From: Tausonia pullulans
Taxonomy: Eukaryota > Basidiomycota > Tremellomycetes > Cystofilobasidiales > Mrakiaceae
Direction: 5' to 3'
DNA: 64,000 nt
Assembly: GCA_951802195.1 (NCBI GenBank)
Contig: OX637634.1
Coordinates: 496,001-560,000 of the forward strand
Part shown: positions 43,745-55,218 of the stretch, piece after piece
How positions within the stretch are numbered: the first letter of the stretch is position 1
How the letters are laid out: each line of letters starts with the position of its first letter
Position numbers and translations under genes: made by a program
The notes under the pieces: generated by a model
The model's database searches: none
What the model was told of the DNA's origin: nothing
The model's input: the letters and a program-made list of their open reading frames with translations, nothing else

Positions 43745-45835
43745 TTACAGCGAGCCCGTCGCGAGACCCTTGCTGGACCACGCCCGCTTGACCATCGCCG
43801 GCGCCTTATCGATCCCCTGCGGTCCCCTCGCGACGATCGTGAGTTCACCGTTCCCGACCCCATCCACCAATACCCTCTTCGCGACGCGCGCCAAGTCGTC
43901 CATTGTCACCTGGTCGATCCGATCGACCATGGTGCCAATGGGCATCCTCTTGCCATTGACGAGCACCTGCGAGCCAAGGTCCTCACCCTCAACGCGTGGG
44001 TCCTCACGCGCGTAGAGCATGGCTGACTTGAGTCGGTTCTTGGCTCGCATAAGCTCGACGTTGGCAACGGGGTACGCGGTGTTGTTAGGGTCGAGGAGAG
44101 AGGCGAGCTCGTATGAAAGGCGGTTGATGGTGCGGTTGAGGGCTTGGGGCTGGCAGGCTACAGAGACGGCGAATAGACCAGCGTCTGAGTAGGGGAGGTT
44201 GAGCGAGTTGACATTGTCAATGCCGTAGGCGCCGCACATAACACCCGTGTAGAAGCGCGAAAGAAGGCCCTTGCCGGGACCGCCTGAGGATCGGACATCG
44301 TCAGTCCTGGGAAGAAAGCGTGGATGGACGTCTGAACGAACCGCTCGAGAAGGAAGCTCCATCGCCAAGGAGCATCTGTATGACAGCGAGGGCGTACTAA
44401 AGACAGAGAAATGTGAGCTTGGAAAACTATTGAGGGAGCAAGAGAAACAGCAAGACGCACCACGTCGTCGTCGTTCGCGTTGACACCCTCACAGCCGATA
44501 AAGACGTGCGACAGTTCCATCTCCTGCCGGGTCTCGATCGAGATACCGCCGGTGTACTTTGTCTGTGGGAAGCCCACAGGAGGCACAGAGACTGTCGAGG
44601 CAGAGAGCTCCGAGGCGGAGCTGCCAGTCGGTGATGGCGGTGGGGTGAGGGTTGCGAAACTCTTGTAAAGGTTCTGAACCGAGGAGGAGATGGAAGAGAA
44701 TTGATAGGAGGAGGACGGCGATGAGGGTTGAGGCGAGGAGGGAGGGGTGGGAAGCGAGGGGCCGTCGGGAGAGACGGCAGCAGCAGCCGCCAGGATGTCG
44801 GGCGTAACGGGGAGGTGGCCGAACTGCTCCTGGACGACCTTAACGAGCGCGTCGTGGTCCATGCCCGTTCCAGCAATGACGAGTCGCTCTGGTCGGAAGT
44901 AAAGCTCCCGGAAGCGCTTGAGGCTCTCGACCGAGATCGAGCCGTCCCCGCAGCCATCAACGGCCTCGAACTTGGGAAGCGTCGGCCGACCCAGAGCCTC
45001 ACCGCCAAACGCGACGTTTTGGAGAACCTCCATTAGGAAGGCGTCAGTTTTCTCGTCGTAGAGTCGGAGCTCGTAAGCGGCAGCCTCGAGCATCTCCTCC
45101 ACTTCCTCGGGCGAGATCGTCGGGTGGAGGATCGTGTCCGAGACGAGGGAGAGGACCGGGCCAAGGTGGCGGGAGGGGAAGTGCGCCTGGTAAAGGAGCG
45201 ACTCGCGACCGAGGTGGCACTGGAGCGTCGAGACGTATTTCTCCATAGCGAGCGCATAGTCAAGGAGCGATCGGTTCGAGGTGGACTATTAAACGACGCG
45301 TTGAAGGGAGGGAAGGGAGGGAGGAAGAATGGGTAAGCAAACAGACACTCGTGTGAGCACGAGTAATGACGGCACGGCGGGCCACTCCCACCACAAACGT
45401 TTCCCTTCTAAGAGACAGTCACGACTCACCTTGAACGCAAGCTTGGCGAGAGCGAACGATGAACCACTGTTCTCATCCAACTCATATCGCGAGCCGGCCG
45501 CGACATGGACGCTCACGGACTGGATGTGCTCCGGAACCTCGTTTGTCGCGACGCGTATCCGGTTTGGGAGCGTCGTGATCCGAGTAGGAGGCTAGAAAGA
45601 GAGATATCCAGTTAGTGAGACCCCCCAGCTTCGGACCAAGGCCGCAGGGAGACACGGAGGGCGGCGCATACCTCGACAAAGGTGGACCTCTGGCGCTGGG
45701 CAACGGGGAGCAGCCTACAGGTTGAGCGCGTGGCGGCCCGAGGGAGAGCTGCTGTCCGGATGATCACTGGGAGGCAGAGACTCAGGGTTTAGCGTTGCCT
45801 ATGATATAGAAGCGTCTGCAAGGCGCTGACTGACT
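43745..45835 (-). CDS. MAS2: Mitochondrial processing peptidase alpha subunit
   Basis: Alpha-MPP recognises presequences and hands them to the catalytic beta subunit in the mitochondrial matrix. Exon 2 begins at 45766 after CTCCCAG with TG. The only matching start is an A at the end of the upstream exon (45835), so the intron (45767-45834, GTCAGT...CCCAG) appears to split the ATG. The protein then starts MIIRTAALPRAATRSTCRLL, an Arg-rich presequence. Later motifs are VSVHVAAGSRYELDENSGSS, LSLVSDTILHPTISPEEVEE and the glycine-rich loop MLLGDGASFSSGGPGKGLLS. There is no HxxEH zinc site, as expected for alpha. About 80 extra residues rich in Ser/Pro (SPDGPSLPTPPSSPQPSSPS) interrupt the middle. 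The intron inside the glycine-rich loop has a GTTCGT donor (44336-44341). The stop is at 43745-43747. Confidence 0.93.
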
Positions 45836-46434
45836 TTTAGGGAGAGGAAGGGGGAGAGAGGGAAGGGAATGGAAGGAGTGTGGTGGAGTTAGGTCGACGA
45901 GTCGAACGGACGGACGGCAGACATCGGCTCGTCATCCGTTTCTCTGTTGCCTTGGAGATGAACATGTCACGAGCAGAAGCAAACAACTATCAATATGGGA
46001 AGCTACACTATTAGTGAGGATTCTGATCAATTCGGCTGAGTGGGCTGTGTCAGTTTGTCGGGCAGTCCCTGGGTCAGAGTTGCTGCGCGCGCCACCCTCC
46101 GATCCAATCAGTCTGCCCAGACTGTTTGCCCTCTGCCTCCTCGTCCTTCGAGACTAACTCCCCATTATGCCGTGTTGCTATTGTTTCTCTTCCTCCTGCC
46201 CATATGGTAGACCCTACCGTCGCTTGAAACGAAGAACCCCCTCTAGCTGGCATCCGGCAAGGACCGACCGGGCTGACCGTCACCCGGTCGCGTCTCCAGG
46301 CGCGTGCGTGCTTTCTCGTTCATTCCCACTGCCCACTTGCTTGAGCCTGGCTTCTCCTCCTCCAGTCCAAGACCACGAGCTGGTTTAGCCCACTCTCAGC
46401 CCAATCATCCGCCACCCTTCCTTCCTAAAGCGCC
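45836..46434. promoter_or_regulatory. Divergent promoter region between MAS2 and the 46435 gene
   Basis: About 600 bases lie between the opposite genes, including the short MAS2 leader. The DNA before 46435 is CT-rich on the plus strand. No named motif is seen. Confidence 0.45.
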
Positions 46435-47661
46435 ATGGATCTCCCCGCTCGACCACACCGAATTACCTTCCCGCTCTATGATCACCTCCTCGCCTGCCTC
46501 GCCCCTTGCTTCCCTTCCCACAACGTCGACCCCTCTCTCTCGCCCTCATCTTCGGTCGCCTCCTTTCCCCGTGACTTCGCCGAGGCCCTCCTCCCCTCAG
46601 ACCACCCCGAGAACGAGAACGACGACGCAGCCGCCTGGGGTTCAGACGCCGTCTCCCTTCGGTCGAGACGGGGCCGGGGCGCGTCCTCCCGGGAAGCGAA
46701 CCGACGGTCGCGTGCTCGTGGGTGGATCTGGAATCTGCTGCTGGGTCGAAGGGGCGGGGATATTCGATTGGGGGACGCGGAGAGGGAGAGGATCGAGGCC
46801 GAGTGGGAGGACGATGGAGTCAGAAGCGAGGATGAAGCGGAGGAGGAGCGCGCGCTGGCGGTGATGTTGGCTGAGGATGATCAGGCCGGCAGCACACATG
46901 GGGGTAGTGGTGGGACGAGAGACGATGCAGTCTCAGTGCATTCTAGGCGGAGAGATCAACTGATTCAGGCACAGGAGGAGGAAGATGATGGATGGGGGGC
47001 GTACAAGGCAGCTCCTCTCTCATCGACAACTTCGGAATCAAGCCATTCCCACCACCGCTCGACAACACTCCAGCCTCAACCCACACCCTCGCCCGTGCTC
47101 CCCGTCTCCCTACCACACCCTGGGTTGCCCAGTCTGCTCTCTCCTGCGGGCGACCATATCACAGAGGCTGAGACTGAGGATGATGCTCAGGAGGAGGACG
47201 AGGAGGAACCGGATCTCGGCGAGGGCTACTTCCGCCACAAGACTCGAGCAGCTAAGCTCATTGCGGGTAGCGGCTCCAGCGCAACAACTTCGTGCGTCGA
47301 GGGGAGCAACAGCAGTCGATCGATGAGGAGTGCGTGCTCATCCGAGGCGACGAGCACGCGGCCGACGAGCGAGCGAGGTGCGTTCGGGTGTTCGGGTTAC
47401 AGCAGAGATGGGCGTCCTGTGGATGACCCTGATCTCCTGCACTCCTTTTCATCCCATTCAGGTCCACCATCGTCATCCTCGTTCACTTCCTCTCAGCGTC
47501 TCTCGGCCCCCAAAACGTCAGTCTCAGAGAGTGGCTTTGAGGAGACAGATGCCGAGCGACGGGCGCGCAGGGTGCGCAAGCGGGAGAAGAAGGAAAGGAA
47601 GCGGCAGCGAGAGACAGAGAGGGCGGCTTATGCTGCGGCTATGACTGGTGGTAAGGACTGA
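46435..47661 (+). CDS. Unidentified low-complexity protein with a basic C-terminal helix
   Basis: A single uninterrupted frame of 408 codons starts at ATG 46435 after CT-rich leader DNA. It begins MDLPARPHRITFPLYDHLLA. A basic segment (GWIWNLLLGRRGGDIRLGDA) leads into a long charged helix (ERERIEAEWEDDGVRSEDEA). Then come Ser/Pro-rich linkers with an acidic patch (EAETEDDAQEEDEEEPDLGE) and a conserved-looking YFRHKTRAAKLIAG. The end is a Lys/Arg-rich helix (RRVRKREKKERKRQRETERA). Such acidic/basic helices occur in nuclear or ribosome-assembly proteins, but I recognise no family. The lack of introns sets it apart from its neighbours. Confidence 0.7.
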   Translation: MDLPARPHRITFPLYDHLLACLAPCFPSHNVDPSLSPSSSVASFPRDFAEALLPSDHPENENDDAAAWGSDAVSLRSRRGRGASSREANRRSRARGWIWNLLLGRRGGDIRLGDAERERIEAEWEDDGVRSEDEAEEERALAVMLAEDDQAGSTHGGSGGTRDDAVSVHSRRRDQLIQAQEEEDDGWGAYKAAPLSSTTSESSHSHHRSTTLQPQPTPSPVLPVSLPHPGLPSLLSPAGDHITEAETEDDAQEEDEEEPDLGEGYFRHKTRAAKLIAGSGSSATTSCVEGSNSSRSMRSACSSEATSTRPTSERGAFGCSGYSRDGRPVDDPDLLHSFSSHSGPPSSSSFTSSQRLSAPKTSVSESGFEETDAERRARRVRKREKKERKRQRETERAAYAAAMTGGKD

Positions 47662-49266
47662 TAAGCCCTGAGGAGGAGGAGAGGAGAAGGAAAAGGAGGA
47701 GGAAGAGCGAGATCGCTCTTCGTCGTTGCCTTCACACGTCCATATTGTTAATTCATTTTATCCCGTTGCTAGTCTTCTGTCATTTACACCTACTGCCCCT
47801 TTGCGCAATCCTCATGACCCCTTTTGACGTCTTTGTGTGCTTTTTTGCATTCCGCCTCTCACTTCTGCTCAGACTCGCATCTCAACTCGTTGAGACCATC
47901 GCCACAAATACCATCGGCACGGAACGCAGGCTCATTACGAAAACTTGTCTTGAGGCGTTGATAGTGAAGGCCGTATTGAGAGGCTCGTCGGCTGTGGCAA
48001 AAGAAAGAGCGAGAGAGAGCGGGGTGATACATTTTTGATCGCTCGCTGCAGTAGTTGCGCATCGCATCGCTAGGCGCGTAGGCGGGAGTTTGTAGGCTGA
48101 AGTGAGGACTGGAAAGAAATGAAGGACAGAAGGAAAAAGGACGAAAAGGGTTCTTATATTGGGACATTGAAGCTGTCAACGCCTGGGGAAGGACTACGAG
48201 ATAGGAAGCGTCAACTAGTCGCCCATTGTCTCGACTGCGACATCAGGAGATGGACAAGGTCAGCCGCTCACAAGCCGAGATAGGATGAATAGGCAGGTAG
48301 CGAGTAGGCGTTATTGGGACCGAGTGACTTTTGGAGCAGGTGATATAAACACAGCTCGTCAGTCACGCTTCACAGACGGCGGTTGAGGACGCGCGGATGG
48401 CAAGACTGGGGATGCTGAGCGAATGTACTCCGGTCCATCAAGCCGTCTTCGTAAGAGGAGCGCGAGAACCATCTTCCTCAATTCAATACCAGTTTGGCCG
48501 CGGGTAGAGGACGGGAAGGCACCGGCGCCGGCGCAAAACCCCCCAACTGAGGAGAAAACAGACAACTTTACCACTGGATACAAGCTGGGATAAGATAAGG
48601 AAAGAACAAATTCGCGTCCATCGGAGCCTCATTAGTGTTCAAAACGGAAAATTCCTGCACAAGAGGATGCCTTCTTCAAACGATCGGACGTACTCCCGAC
48701 CCAATGGCAACTCTCGTCGACGCATTCTTAGTAGTGGACGCGCCTCGGGTTGAAGAGTATGAGGTCAACGATCTCGTTGGAGAATTGAGGGGCCGGCATG
48801 GTGGTGGATGGGAGGGGCGCGACACGACGTGACGACGTTCCTTGCGCCGCCTCCCTCAAGAGGAGGACTTGTCACCGCGCGCACGTACGAACGACCCCAC
48901 CTCTCGGCAATGATGACAGAAGGGTGAATGCGTCCTATTCTAGGAGAATAAGAAGGCGTCCATATTCTCAAGAGTGGCCTTTGTTATACGCTCTCTACCT
49001 ACCGGGTGTGTCATTCCGAATTGCATGGCCGCTGCGGGATGCGCGCCATCTTCTCCCGCGAGCCGCCTTTTGCCTCATGGATCACTATCTCGCGGATAGC
49101 TTGTGTGTCGCTTCCCGGCTGTGCGTTGCGCTTTATCCGAGCATACATCTCCCATTGCATCGGCTCGCAGTGTTCTTTGCACCCGCATAAATGAGACTCC
49201 GCCCCTTCCTGACTTCTTTACTCTTTCGTGACGTGACACCCCAAATGCAGCGACGACATCGCATCT
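47662..49266. other. Gene-free convergent region
   Basis: About 1.6 kb lies between two converging genes. Base composition is lower in GC than in coding DNA. The only open frames are short (under 110 codons) and lack splice support. I see no gene, tRNA or repeat here. Confidence 0.5.
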
Positions 49267-52200
49267 CTATCGCGGTGTACCCGCTCCACCAACTCCATTA
49301 CTTGTCGAGCTCGCCCCTGATATTCTCAATCCCGCCCCCTCATCGAGCTCCTCCACAGCTGACAGCAGCGGCCCTGACTCCCTGACATCCCTGTCGCCAT
49401 GACCGTCTTTTGTGCCAAGACCGAGACGTTCGCGGGCACGCTCGACCTCAAGGTGCCAGTTAACGCGGTAGAGGATGAGGTTTTCGAAGAAGGCCGCGTC
49501 TGTTGTGGGAATGGTCAGAATACGGAGTGGACAACGTGGGCGGAGAGGAGAGACGAACAGGCGAGGGCGATACTAAGCCCGATCCAGAGACCCTGAGGAA
49601 GATGAGAGAGGGTCAGTTGAATAAAGTCATCTTAATGAAGAAACTCGACGTACCTCGAGGCTGCGGTGGCCCTGGAAGCAGAGGTAAAGTCCGATCGGAA
49701 GACCAAAGACGTAGTATCCGCTGAGGTTGATAATCGCGCCCGTCGACTGAAGGAAAGAGCAGATAATCAGGAAGATCCGGTCATGTCCAAATTCGTTTAT
49801 ACTGACCTGCTTGCCGACGGCGCGCATGATACCTCCAGCGACTCCAGAGAGACCGTCAGAGACTTGGAAGAGGGCGACCCACGGAATGACGGCAGCAACG
49901 CCAGCCTGTGTAAAGAGTGGGTAGTCAGATGTACAGTCCAAGTCGCAGCAGGCCCAGAACAATGACATACCACAACATCGGGCTAAACGGAGGTAAGGAG
50001 TACTTCAGCGATTAAAGGAGGACGAGATAACAAAGGAACGCACGTCGCTGTTAAACAAGTAGGCGAATTTGTAGCGGAGAATCATCAACGCAGAGCTGTG
50101 GGGAAGGTTGGGAACACGTAAGTGCTCGCGCATTACAATCTACGCGCCCGAGTCCCTACCGACCTGCCAATCCCAGAGAAGCACACCGCGAGGATGACGG
50201 ACGTCATGGAAGAGATCATGGCCGCCCATCCGCGTCCGGCACCGAGAAGGTTACCGACGCGGACCGAGGTGGCGATGGCGAGCGAGAAAGGCACCTGATA
50301 GGTAATGCTGCAGGAAATGAGAAGAATCGACTGGGTTGCCAGCGCCGTCGCGCCGAGCTGGGATGCGGCGAGGGTGACGATCTCCCAAGACCTAGCGGGG
50401 AGGAGTCGTCAATCACTTTGACGCGTTCTCCAAAGACCAGTCTGGTCGACGTACCACCACTCGGAGGCAACCATGCCAACACCCTAGAATTTGCGTGTAA
50501 GCTCTTCAATACAGTGAACGGCGCACTGCGTGACGTAGAGAGACTCACGGAGAGACCAAGCTTCGTCGTCGTGCCAAGCTTGCTAAACGCCTTGTCGACA
50601 GAGAAGCCGCCCCAGGCCCGGCCATCCGAGATGAAGGCGGCGTACAGGACGAAGAGAGCAAACTGGGTGGAAAAGGTCAGCCTGGAGTCCATGTGTTGCT
50701 TGCGCGATTCGAAGGGGGCCAGCCCACCTCGAGGTTGATAGAGATGGCCGTCGCAAGCGGCGCTCCAGGAAAGCCAAGGCGGAGGGCCGGGATCGGACCC
50801 CAGACTAAGAGCCAGTTGAGAAAAATGTTCCAGGGTGCCTATCTCGATGACCAGGTCAACAGACAAGCAAATATGCTTAATGCGGGAAGGGAGCGTAACG
50901 CACGACGACAAATACGACAATGGTAGGGACGTTCATCAAGCCCTGCGCCTGGAACTGTGGAGGTGGGCAGGCGAGGGCTCAGTGAGCTAGCTGATAAGGC
51001 ACCGAGAGAGGGTGGTCGATCGAGTGCTACTCACATATTTTCTTTGATTATCGGCGACGCCAGTGCGAGCAATAGTCAGTGATTAGCCACACTCAGGGAG
51101 CCAGAGAAAGCGCCCACTTCATAATGCAGTTGCCTCCGTAGGCGGGAATTGAGATGGAGAGGTAGTGGAGATATTGTGCGGCCTTGGCGGCGACGTCGGG
51201 CTCTGCATAACAAAACGAGGGAGCGTCAGCCAGAGGAAACGTGTGCGCATTGGAGGTGGCTATTGACCCTGTCTGAGAAAGAGGAGGATGCCCTCTGAGC
51301 TCCAAAAGATGTAGAGCATCGGCACACAGGCCGCAGAGATGACAACAGCGACGCGCTGCGACCAAAGACCAACGCGCGTTGGATCGTCGCTAGTCCAGGC
51401 CGAGGGGAGAAGCGTGTCAACTGGAAGATGACAGCGTCAGTGACTCAGGAGAGGAAGCTAAGAAGTGAGTCTAGGGACACACGAGCTGAGGCGAGACCCT
51501 GGAGAACTGAGAAGGAGACTACGGAGGAAGTCATAGACGCAAGGGATGCCGCGGCAAGATCCGTGGCTCCAGATGAGAGATGGCCAATGGAGATGATCTG
51601 ACGGCGGAGCGCGAAAAGGGCACCAATGCAGGAGGACAGGATACAGAGACGGAATGACGCGGTTAGCCCAAAGGTGTGGTCCGCACGGATCGTCAGAGTA
51701 ACAAAGATCAAACCACCCACCGACGCGACAATGAGCGAATACTCGGCCATCTGGCTGAGGAGGACGGGAAACATCGAGTACAGAAGTACCTTGGACTCCA
51801 TCTGCGAGAGCGAAAGACCCGATAGACGATAAGCAATGAGCGAACGTGCGCGCATGTTTTGACGAGCTTGCAAGACAGGGAGGAGGGAGCTCGCTCACCT
51901 TGACCATCGCCCTCCAGTCACGAGACTCGTCTTCGGTGCTCGCATGGCCCAGGATCCGCTCCTCTTCCTCCTCAGCAGTCTCGCCGCCTTGCTCAACTGT
52001 CAGGACATGGGGCTCAAAGATGCCCGGAAGGTGGATTTCCTGACCGCCGACGCGACCGCTCCGCGTGCTCGAAGCGTGCGAGGGCCGGCGAGCCGCGAGC
52101 GCGCCATAATTCTGCGTCAATGGGGCCGTTTCATCGAAGAGCATGCTCTCCTCATCCTCAGCAGTCGAAGACGACGAAAGCCGCCGCGGTCGACGGTGGT

Positions 52201-52360
52201 TGCCTGCCGGGGAACGCGTTCCACCGTTCGGAGGGGAAGCCTGGTGCGGACGGGCGTTCGGATGTGTGCGAGCTCGAGAGATTAGGGACTCAAGGCCGCT
52301 CGTCGGGGACGTCGAGATGAGCGTGGACGCGAGAGCGTTGTAGTGGGGAAATGACGACAT
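49267..52360 (-). CDS. MATE-family multidrug/toxin extrusion transporter
   Basis: MATE transporters export organic cations in exchange for H+ or Na+. Many exons run from ATG at 52358-52360 (MSSFPHYNALASTLISTSPT) to the stop at 49267-49269. A Ser-rich cytosolic N terminus is followed by LLYSMFPVLLSQMAEYSLIV, ISIGHLSSGATDLAAASLAS and VSFSVLQGLASALDTLLPSA, the helix 1-3 region with the family's LDTL-P pattern. Later come LYIFWSSEGILLFLRQ, IPAYGGNCIMKW, WVALFQVSDGLSGVAGGIMR and YYVFGLPIGLYLCF. The penultimate exon GLWIGLSIALAY uses a GTTCGT donor (49553-49558). The last exon reads FFENLILYRVNWHLEVERAR, a typical fungal MATE tail. It probably sits in the vacuolar or plasma membrane (inferred). It diverges from SEN15. 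Confidence 0.9.
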
Positions 52361-53008
52361 AGGGTGCGAGTCGACGGGCGGGCGAGCGGGCAGGCGTTGA
52401 TAGTCGTCGAGGGAAGCGTCGAAAGGAAGGGAGCAGATATGTGGAGTACGGCGAGGAAGGATCGTCCTGCCGGTCCGAGCTTGGCGGAGTCAGCTTGTTG
52501 AGCCACAACATCCACCCCCGAGCTTGCCACCCCCGTTGCAAAAGAGCCAACCTTTTCTGCCCAGATCCCACCTCCTGCGCACAGCGAGCTCACCAGCAAG
52601 TTAGGCGGCGGGAAGGCGACCTGTTTACAGACGATGCGACGCACACGAAAGCCTCCGAGGAGCTCAACGAGCCTCATCAGCCTTAACCCCCTTCTCCATC
52701 TCCTAGGCTTCCGCCCTGGCTCGCATGCTTGGAGACCTTCAGATACGAGTGCGTAGCCGACCTGAGGAGAGGCATGCTCGCTTCTTCTGCAGCTCGTTAG
52801 AAAAACCACTGCTTGATAAGGAGCTTTGGTTTGGGTGTCGTCTTGAGATAGATAGCAAGGTAAGGTCCTGTGGCACCAAGGTGCTCGTCTCGACTAGGTC
52901 CATGCGGTCATTTCGGTCTTCCCCTTCTCCTTCTCCTACTTCCTGTCTCTCAACCTCCACCCTTTTCCTCTTCTCATCTGCCCATTTGCTTCAGGCCAAA
53001 CGACAAAC
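52361..53008. promoter_or_regulatory. Divergent promoter region between the MATE gene and SEN15
   Basis: About 650 bases separate the start codons. The SEN15 side is CT-rich on the plus strand. A minus-strand open frame (52282-52809) here is leader DNA without family resemblance. Confidence 0.45.
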
Positions 53009-53821
53009 ATGGACTCTCATCCCAATGTAGGGGTGCTGTCGGTAACATACTTGCGAGCTGAGGCAACGTCTGACCCCGAAGTCCTCCTGCAGTACGCGCT
53101 CCTCGAGCCCTATCTCACTGGCGCACCAGCCTACGCTGGACCGCTCTTCATCTCGCACAATGATCTCACCCTTTGTGCGTTTCTATGCTCCTGGCGGCGG
53201 GTCGCGCGGCCGCCGGCGCGATGCGACGCGACGCGACATGCAACGAGATAGTTTGATTGACTGGACCCGCCGAGACCAGCTCAAAAGTGGCACAAAGTGG
53301 AAGTGCACATGCTGGAGAGCCCCGAATTGGAGGCTGAGGGACGGAGGCGGCCGTTCTTGATGGCATGGCGGAAAACCGAGGTATGTAGGAGGTGTCGTCG
53401 CGTCCTCCGCTCCTGTCACCGTGCGGTGCATACATTCCTCGATGGCTGACCCGCTGCCCTTTCACTGCGGGCGGCTTCTTCTCAGGAGAGGCCTCGATGC
53501 GTTTTCCCCGTTGCTCTTTCAGATGAGCTCTCACCGAAATGGTCTGTCCCTCCTTCTTTGCCCTTCCAGCCGCGCCCGCCCGTGGTGACTTTCCCTACCT
53601 GTCACCCCAGGTTCCGCACCCACTTCGCCGCCCTAGTCACCCATCCAGCCTACCTCGCCAACGATCTCCCCATCCCCTCCCCACCGTCCAATCCACCGCC
53701 AGGCGTCGAAGGCGAGCAAGACCCGCCCGTGCTGTACACGGCCATTGTCGGGAGAGACTCGTCGGTCGTTTACTATCGGATCGCGAAGGGGATTGAGAAG
53801 CCGCATGATGTGCCGGAGTGA
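53009..53821 (+). CDS. SEN15: tRNA-splicing endonuclease subunit Sen15
   Basis: Sen15 is a structural subunit of the Sen2-Sen15-Sen34-Sen54 endonuclease that cuts introns from tRNA precursors. Four exons (53009-53174, 53280-53380, 53528-53541, 53611-53821) give 163 residues, the usual small size. The protein starts MDSHPNVGVLSVTYLRAEAT. The middle is SQKWHKVEVHMLESPELEAE then RPFLMAWRKTE. The C-terminal fold is LSPKWFRTHFAALVTHPAYL and VLYTAIVGRDSSVVYYRIAK, matching the family's final strand pair (I/V-x-x-D-x-S/T-x-VYY). Exon 3 is only 14 bases (LSPKW). It is needed to keep phase and is bounded by GAG and GTCTGT. The first 60 bases of exon 1 could also be removed as an intron, so the exact N terminus is less sure. 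Confidence 0.85.
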
Positions 53822-55218
53822 GAGAGGTAAGCTCGTGAAGGGCGATATCATGGCGTTCGATAGGCTGAAACGAGAGAATGGAATGAGAGGGAGATTGAGA
53901 TCCAAGAGCCGACATGGAAGAAAGCTTGTAAGGCGGGCTAACTCGAGGGCTTGATAGTGATGATTGTGGAAGTGGGTGTCAATAAAGCAGAAATTGCAGG
54001 ACAAAGGGACGAAACCAAAGTGCAGGAGTGACAGGCCAGGAGTGAAAAGCCAATGAGAACGGGGTAAGATGCCGTGTTACGACGAGTGATTGACGGTCGT
54101 ACCCGAGTTATCCGCCTCGGACCCCAGGATAGGCTAGGCGGCATCTGGAAGCTAGCGTCTCATCTCAAAGTCTCGGAAAGATTGTCCCAGCAGTCGACGG
54201 GTTTCATGTAGGTGCCAATGTCGAGCGATTATTCAAAGAATGCTCGCTCCAGGGCCTGCGATATGTGTGCTACATAGAAGCGAAGTCCTCGAGGAGACCC
54301 GTAGAAGTGAACATGGCAGTCGCGGTGGTAGCCAAGGAGCACCCCGGGAAGGAGGTTACCCAGCGTCAGTTGTGAACTTCGGTGAGATGTTAAAGATCTG
54401 GCGGTGGTTCCCAGACCGCCAGGACTCGCAAGCGCCCGAAATCGTCGCCTTCCGGGATGTTCCAGTTGGTATAGCTCGACTTTGAGCTGAATAATACAAA
54501 GTTAAAAGTCTGCTCAGGAAATATCTCAGGTTGAAAACAACCTGAGCACATATTTGACCTGCTTCCGGACAGCCTGCGGCTCTCCCATTTTGATGGCCGA
54601 CATCACGACTCCAAGAAAGAACGTAGAGTACGTGGTGTGTTTGTAGTCGACCTGATCGATGAGACAGAGGTGCTTCAGCGAGGGTCAGGCGAGACGCTCA
54701 ATTCGTATCGTCTATAGAACGTGCTCAACATCATAGAAGTCCTCTAGCATTCCTTGAAAGTCGACATCGGCCGTGGCCTACTTGTTTCTCTCTTCTTCGA
54801 TGCACGGTTCCGCCTCAGTGCAAGGCGCGAAAGGAAATTCCTCGAGCCACGCTCGACATATCGCGCCGTCCAACGTGGCCACGAGCTGCCCCATCTGAAC
54901 CGCGAAGAGAATCCACCAGCCCTCAGCGTGCGGTTGTTCATTGAATCGACCTCCAGAAGAGAGGAAGGCTGACTCGAGGATGCTGTGCGAACCTAGGAGA
55001 AGCAAGACTGTAACGCAAGATGGGATGGGGGCCGAGTACGATTTCTGTCCTTTTCCCGATTGGGCTGTGCTGCGCTCTTTCAATCTCGGCTCGGAATCAA
55101 GGAACGTCCCATAGTCTAGAACAAAGACAGTCCAAGCACTAAACAAGATCGTCTAGAAAATAACGTGAAAGAGCAAAACTTATCCACCAATCAACGCTAA
55201 AGCTCAAGCAAGTGACTC
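53822..55218 (-). pseudogene. Decayed minus-strand coding remnants
   Basis: No intact gene is found in about 1.4 kb. Short minus-strand pieces look like former coding exons: YKHTTYSTFFLGVVMSAIKM then GEPQAVRKQVKYVLR (about 54540-54660), and DGAICRAWLEEFPFAP with IEEERNK (about 54780-54870) after SAWTVFVLDYGTFLDSEPRL (about 55075-55140). Stops separate them and phases do not join. I cannot name the family. The DNA is lower in GC than its neighbours. An old duplicated or lost gene is my best reading, but chance open frames are possible. Confidence 0.35.

Noticed and set aside
49399-49596. Plus-strand frame starting MTVFCAKTETFAG
   Set aside because: It overlaps the last two MATE exons on the other strand, which end in a recognisable MATE tail.
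52282-52809. 175-codon minus-strand frame upstream of the MATE start
   Set aside because: It overlaps the MATE start in another frame and lies in the shared promoter, with no family resemblance.
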